Shown: positions 62,285 through 64,000 of the stretch, piece after piece
Layout: each line of letters starts with the position of its first letter
How positions within the stretch are numbered: position 1 is the stretch's first letter
From: Actimicrobium sp034313845
GTDB taxonomy: Bacteria > Pseudomonadota > Gammaproteobacteria > Burkholderiales > Burkholderiaceae_D
Reading direction: 5' to 3' (one strand)
NCBI RefSeq assembly: GCF_034313845.1
Contig: NZ_JAVIWN010000003.1
DNA: 64,000 nt
The notes under the pieces: generated by a model
Told to the model about the DNA's origin: nothing
Databases searched by the model: none
Seen by the model: the letters and a program-made list of their open reading frames with translations, nothing else
Position numbers and translations under genes: made by a program

Positions 62285-62790
62285 GTTCGTAACTCCGGAA
62301 GAGCCTGGTCGGCGGGGATGAATTGCAGCGCAACGCCATTGTTGCAGTAGCGCAGGCCAGTCGGTTTGGGTCCGTCGTTGAAGACATGACCCTGATGCCC
62401 GCCGCACCGTGCGCAGTGGTATTCGGTGCGGGGGAAAAGGATCTTGTAATCAGTTTTGGTCACGATCCCGGCCGGGATGAAATCATAAAAACTCGGCCAG
62501 CCGGTGCGACTGTCGAACTTGGTGCTGCTCTTGAACAGCGGGTTGCTGCACGCGGCACAGACGAACGTGCCACTGCGCTTTTCGGCATCGAGCGCACTGC
62601 TGCCGGGGCGCTCGGTGCCTTCTTCAAACAGCACGTTGTAACTGGCTGGCGATAGCAATTGTTGCCATTGCGCCGGGGACTTGCTGACAGCAAAAGTGGT
62701 CGGTGCAGCAAAGGCCGACGGTGCCATCTTGAGCAGCGTCGCGCCACCGAACAGGCCGGATAGTTTCTGGATCAGTTGACGTCGGTTCAT
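62281..62790 (-). CDS. msrB: Exported peptide-methionine (R)-S-oxide reductase MsrB
   Basis: MsrB repairs R-methionine sulfoxide. The 169-residue protein has a Tat-like leader (MNRRQLIQKLSGLFGGATLLKMAPSAFA), two zinc-binding Cys-x2-Cys pairs (FVCAACSN and YHCARCGGHQGHVF) and the catalytic Cys in LRYCNNGVALQF. The start at 62790 follows GGGAG. With MsrA it forms a periplasmic methionine repair pair placed after the metal pump gene. Confidence 0.93.
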   Translation of the reverse strand: MNRRQLIQKLSGLFGGATLLKMAPSAFAAPTTFAVSKSPAQWQQLLSPASYNVLFEEGTERPGSSALDAEKRSGTFVCAACSNPLFKSSTKFDSRTGWPSFYDFIPAGIVTKTDYKILFPRTEYHCARCGGHQGHVFNDGPKPTGLRYCNNGVALQFIPADQALPELRT

Positions 62791-62861
62791 GGATTCTCCC
62801 TCGAGGAATGTGCAGTAAAGTCTACCTGCTGTGGCCCTTTGTCGCTGGTGCCGGCGATGGC

Positions 62862-64000
62862 TTACAACTCCTTGCGGCGACGCCGGATCAGCAGGAACAC
62901 CGCCGGCACCACGAACATCGACAGCAGCGGTGCGGTGATCATGCCGCCGACCATCGGTGCGGCGATGCGCTGCATCACTTCGGAGCCGGTGCCGGCCCCG
63001 AGCAGGATCGGCAACAGACCGGCGATGATGACGGCCACCGTCATCGCCTTGGGCCGTACCCGTTGCACCGCACCCGCCCGGATGGCCGTCAGCAGATCGG
63101 CTTCGCTGCCCGCGCCTCGCGCCAGACTCGCATCCCAGGCCTGGCGCAGATACAGCAGCATGATCACGCCGAACTCGGCCGATACACCGGCCAGCGCAAT
63201 GAAGCCGACCGCGCTGGCGACCGAGATGTGCTGGTCGAGCAGCCACAGCAACCAGATGCCACCGGCCAGCGCAAACGGCAACGTGGCCATGATCAGCACG
63301 GCTTCATCGAGGCGGCGAAAAGTCAGGTACAACAGCAGCGCGATGATGGCCAGCGTGGCCGGCACCACGATGCGCAGGCGTTCGGTGGCGCGTTCGAGGT
63401 ATTCGAACTGACCCGACCAGGAAATGGCATAACCGGCTGGCAGCGTCACCTGCTTTGCCACGGCTTGCTGCATCTCGCGCACGGCCGAGCGCAAGTCGCG
63501 TTCACGGATGTCGACATAGACCCAGCCGGACAAGCGCGCGTTTTCACTTTTCAGCATCGGCGGACCATCGCTGACACGGATTGCGGCCAGATCGCCAAGA
63601 CGAATCTGCGCACCGCGCCCGGTCAGCACCGGCAAGTCACGCAGCGCACCGACTGAGTCACGCAAGCCTTGCGGATAGCGCACATTGATCGGGAAGCGCT
63701 GCAAGCCTTCGACCGTCTCGCCAATATTCTCGCCGCCGATGGCCGCTGCGATGAGGCTCTGCACCTCGGCGACCGGCATGCCGTAACGCGCTGCCGCTGC
63801 ACGGTCGATATCGATGTCGATATAGCGCCCGCCATTGAGCCGCTCGGCCAGCGCCGAGCTGATCCCCGGCAGCGGTTTGACGATCTGCTCGATCTGCTGC
63901 GTGAGTCGGTCGATGGTCTGCAGATCGGGGCCGCTCACCTTGATGCCGACCGGACTCTTGATGCCAGTGGCGAGCATGTCGATGCGGTTGCGAATCGGCG
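62862..64000 (-). CDS. CusA/CzcA-type heavy-metal RND efflux pump (5' part outside window)
   Basis: The visible 379 residues are the C-terminal part of an inner-membrane HME-RND pump. It shows IRNRIDMLATGIKSPVGIKVSGPDLQTIDRLTQQIEQIVKPLPGISSALAERLNGGRYIDIDIDRAAAARYGM, the methionine-bearing docking region and membrane helices with SAEFGVIMLLYLRQAWDA and VRPKAMTVAVIIAGLLPILLGAGTGSEVMQRIAAPMVGGM. These fit copper/silver (CusA) better than cobalt/zinc pumps, but the metal is not decided. It lies 71 bases before msrB in the same direction. Confidence 0.93.
   Translation of the reverse strand, partial: PIRNRIDMLATGIKSPVGIKVSGPDLQTIDRLTQQIEQIVKPLPGISSALAERLNGGRYIDIDIDRAAAARYGMPVAEVQSLIAAAIGGENIGETVEGLQRFPINVRYPQGLRDSVGALRDLPVLTGRGAQIRLGDLAAIRVSDGPPMLKSENARLSGWVYVDIRERDLRSAVREMQQAVAKQVTLPAGYAISWSGQFEYLERATERLRIVVPATLAIIALLLYLTFRRLDEAVLIMATLPFALAGGIWLLWLLDQHISVASAVGFIALAGVSAEFGVIMLLYLRQAWDASLARGAGSEADLLTAIRAGAVQRVRPKAMTVAVIIAGLLPILLGAGTGSEVMQRIAAPMVGGMITAPLLSMFVVPAVFLLIRRRRKEL

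Overview
The window reads as a chromosomal stretch of a betaproteobacterium, most likely of the order Burkholderiales and family Oxalobacteraceae. The basis is protein similarity recalled from memory, high GC, the block ypjD / PP0621-like / pilS / pilR / ampD beside ffh, and the accB-accC-prmA-DUF3426 block. No 16S rRNA or tRNA gene was seen, so the genus is open. Both ends are cut: ffh on the left and a CusA/CzcA-type efflux pump on the right.

Layout. 1-1280: ffh (minus). 1494-7333: a sigma-54-promoted ABC transporter (binding protein, permease, frameshifted ATPase) followed by its apparent DctB/DctD-type two-component pair; the block sits between ffh and ypjD. 7427-12234: ypjD, a PP0621-like gene, pilS, pilR and ampD. 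12235-16706: nrdAB behind a promoter overlapped by one of two NrdR-like boxes. 17246-19040: a histone H1-like DNA-binding protein, a YggT protein and a DUF167 protein. 19531-24481 (minus): accB, accC, prmA, a frameshifted zinc-ribbon/DUF3426 gene and a PfkB sugar kinase. 24857-25974 (minus): a TlpA thioredoxin and a nucleotidyltransferase-like protein. 26179-32703: a large RpoD-type sigma factor and a Cache/PAS/GGDEF/EAL protein.

32745-34563: a dispersed structured repeat interrupted by an IS110-family element. 34584-47140: a short-chain amide utilisation locus. It has an NCS1-permease/histidine-kinase/receiver fusion and a LuxR-type regulator, divergent from a five-gene Urt/Fmd-type ABC transporter, amiE, a small Cys-containing protein, fmdA and fmdB. 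47334-48404: a lone DUF1016 nuclease. 48467-52862 (minus): a five-gene cluster behind a Fur-box-like site, with a di-haem peroxidase, a porin, a flavinylated protein, ApbE and a haem-b-like membrane protein. 53063-57560 (minus): MarC, a BCCT transporter, actP and yjcH. 57886-61282: an SDR, an FMN reductase, an alcohol dehydrogenase and a universal stress protein. 61667-64000 (minus): a metal RND pump followed by exported msrB and msrA.

The strongest finding is in the IS110 element. The 360-base non-coding stretch upstream of its recombinase can be folded by eye into two loops with the layout of an IS621-type bridge RNA. The first loop carries guides matching the repeat into which the element inserted. 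The second carries guides matching the element's own two ends. The insertion is exact at a CT dinucleotide, and removing the element restores an intact repeat end. The host repeat is notable in itself: three long copies and one solo end, each long copy with a large hairpin that shows compensatory base changes and a hexanucleotide array of variable length.
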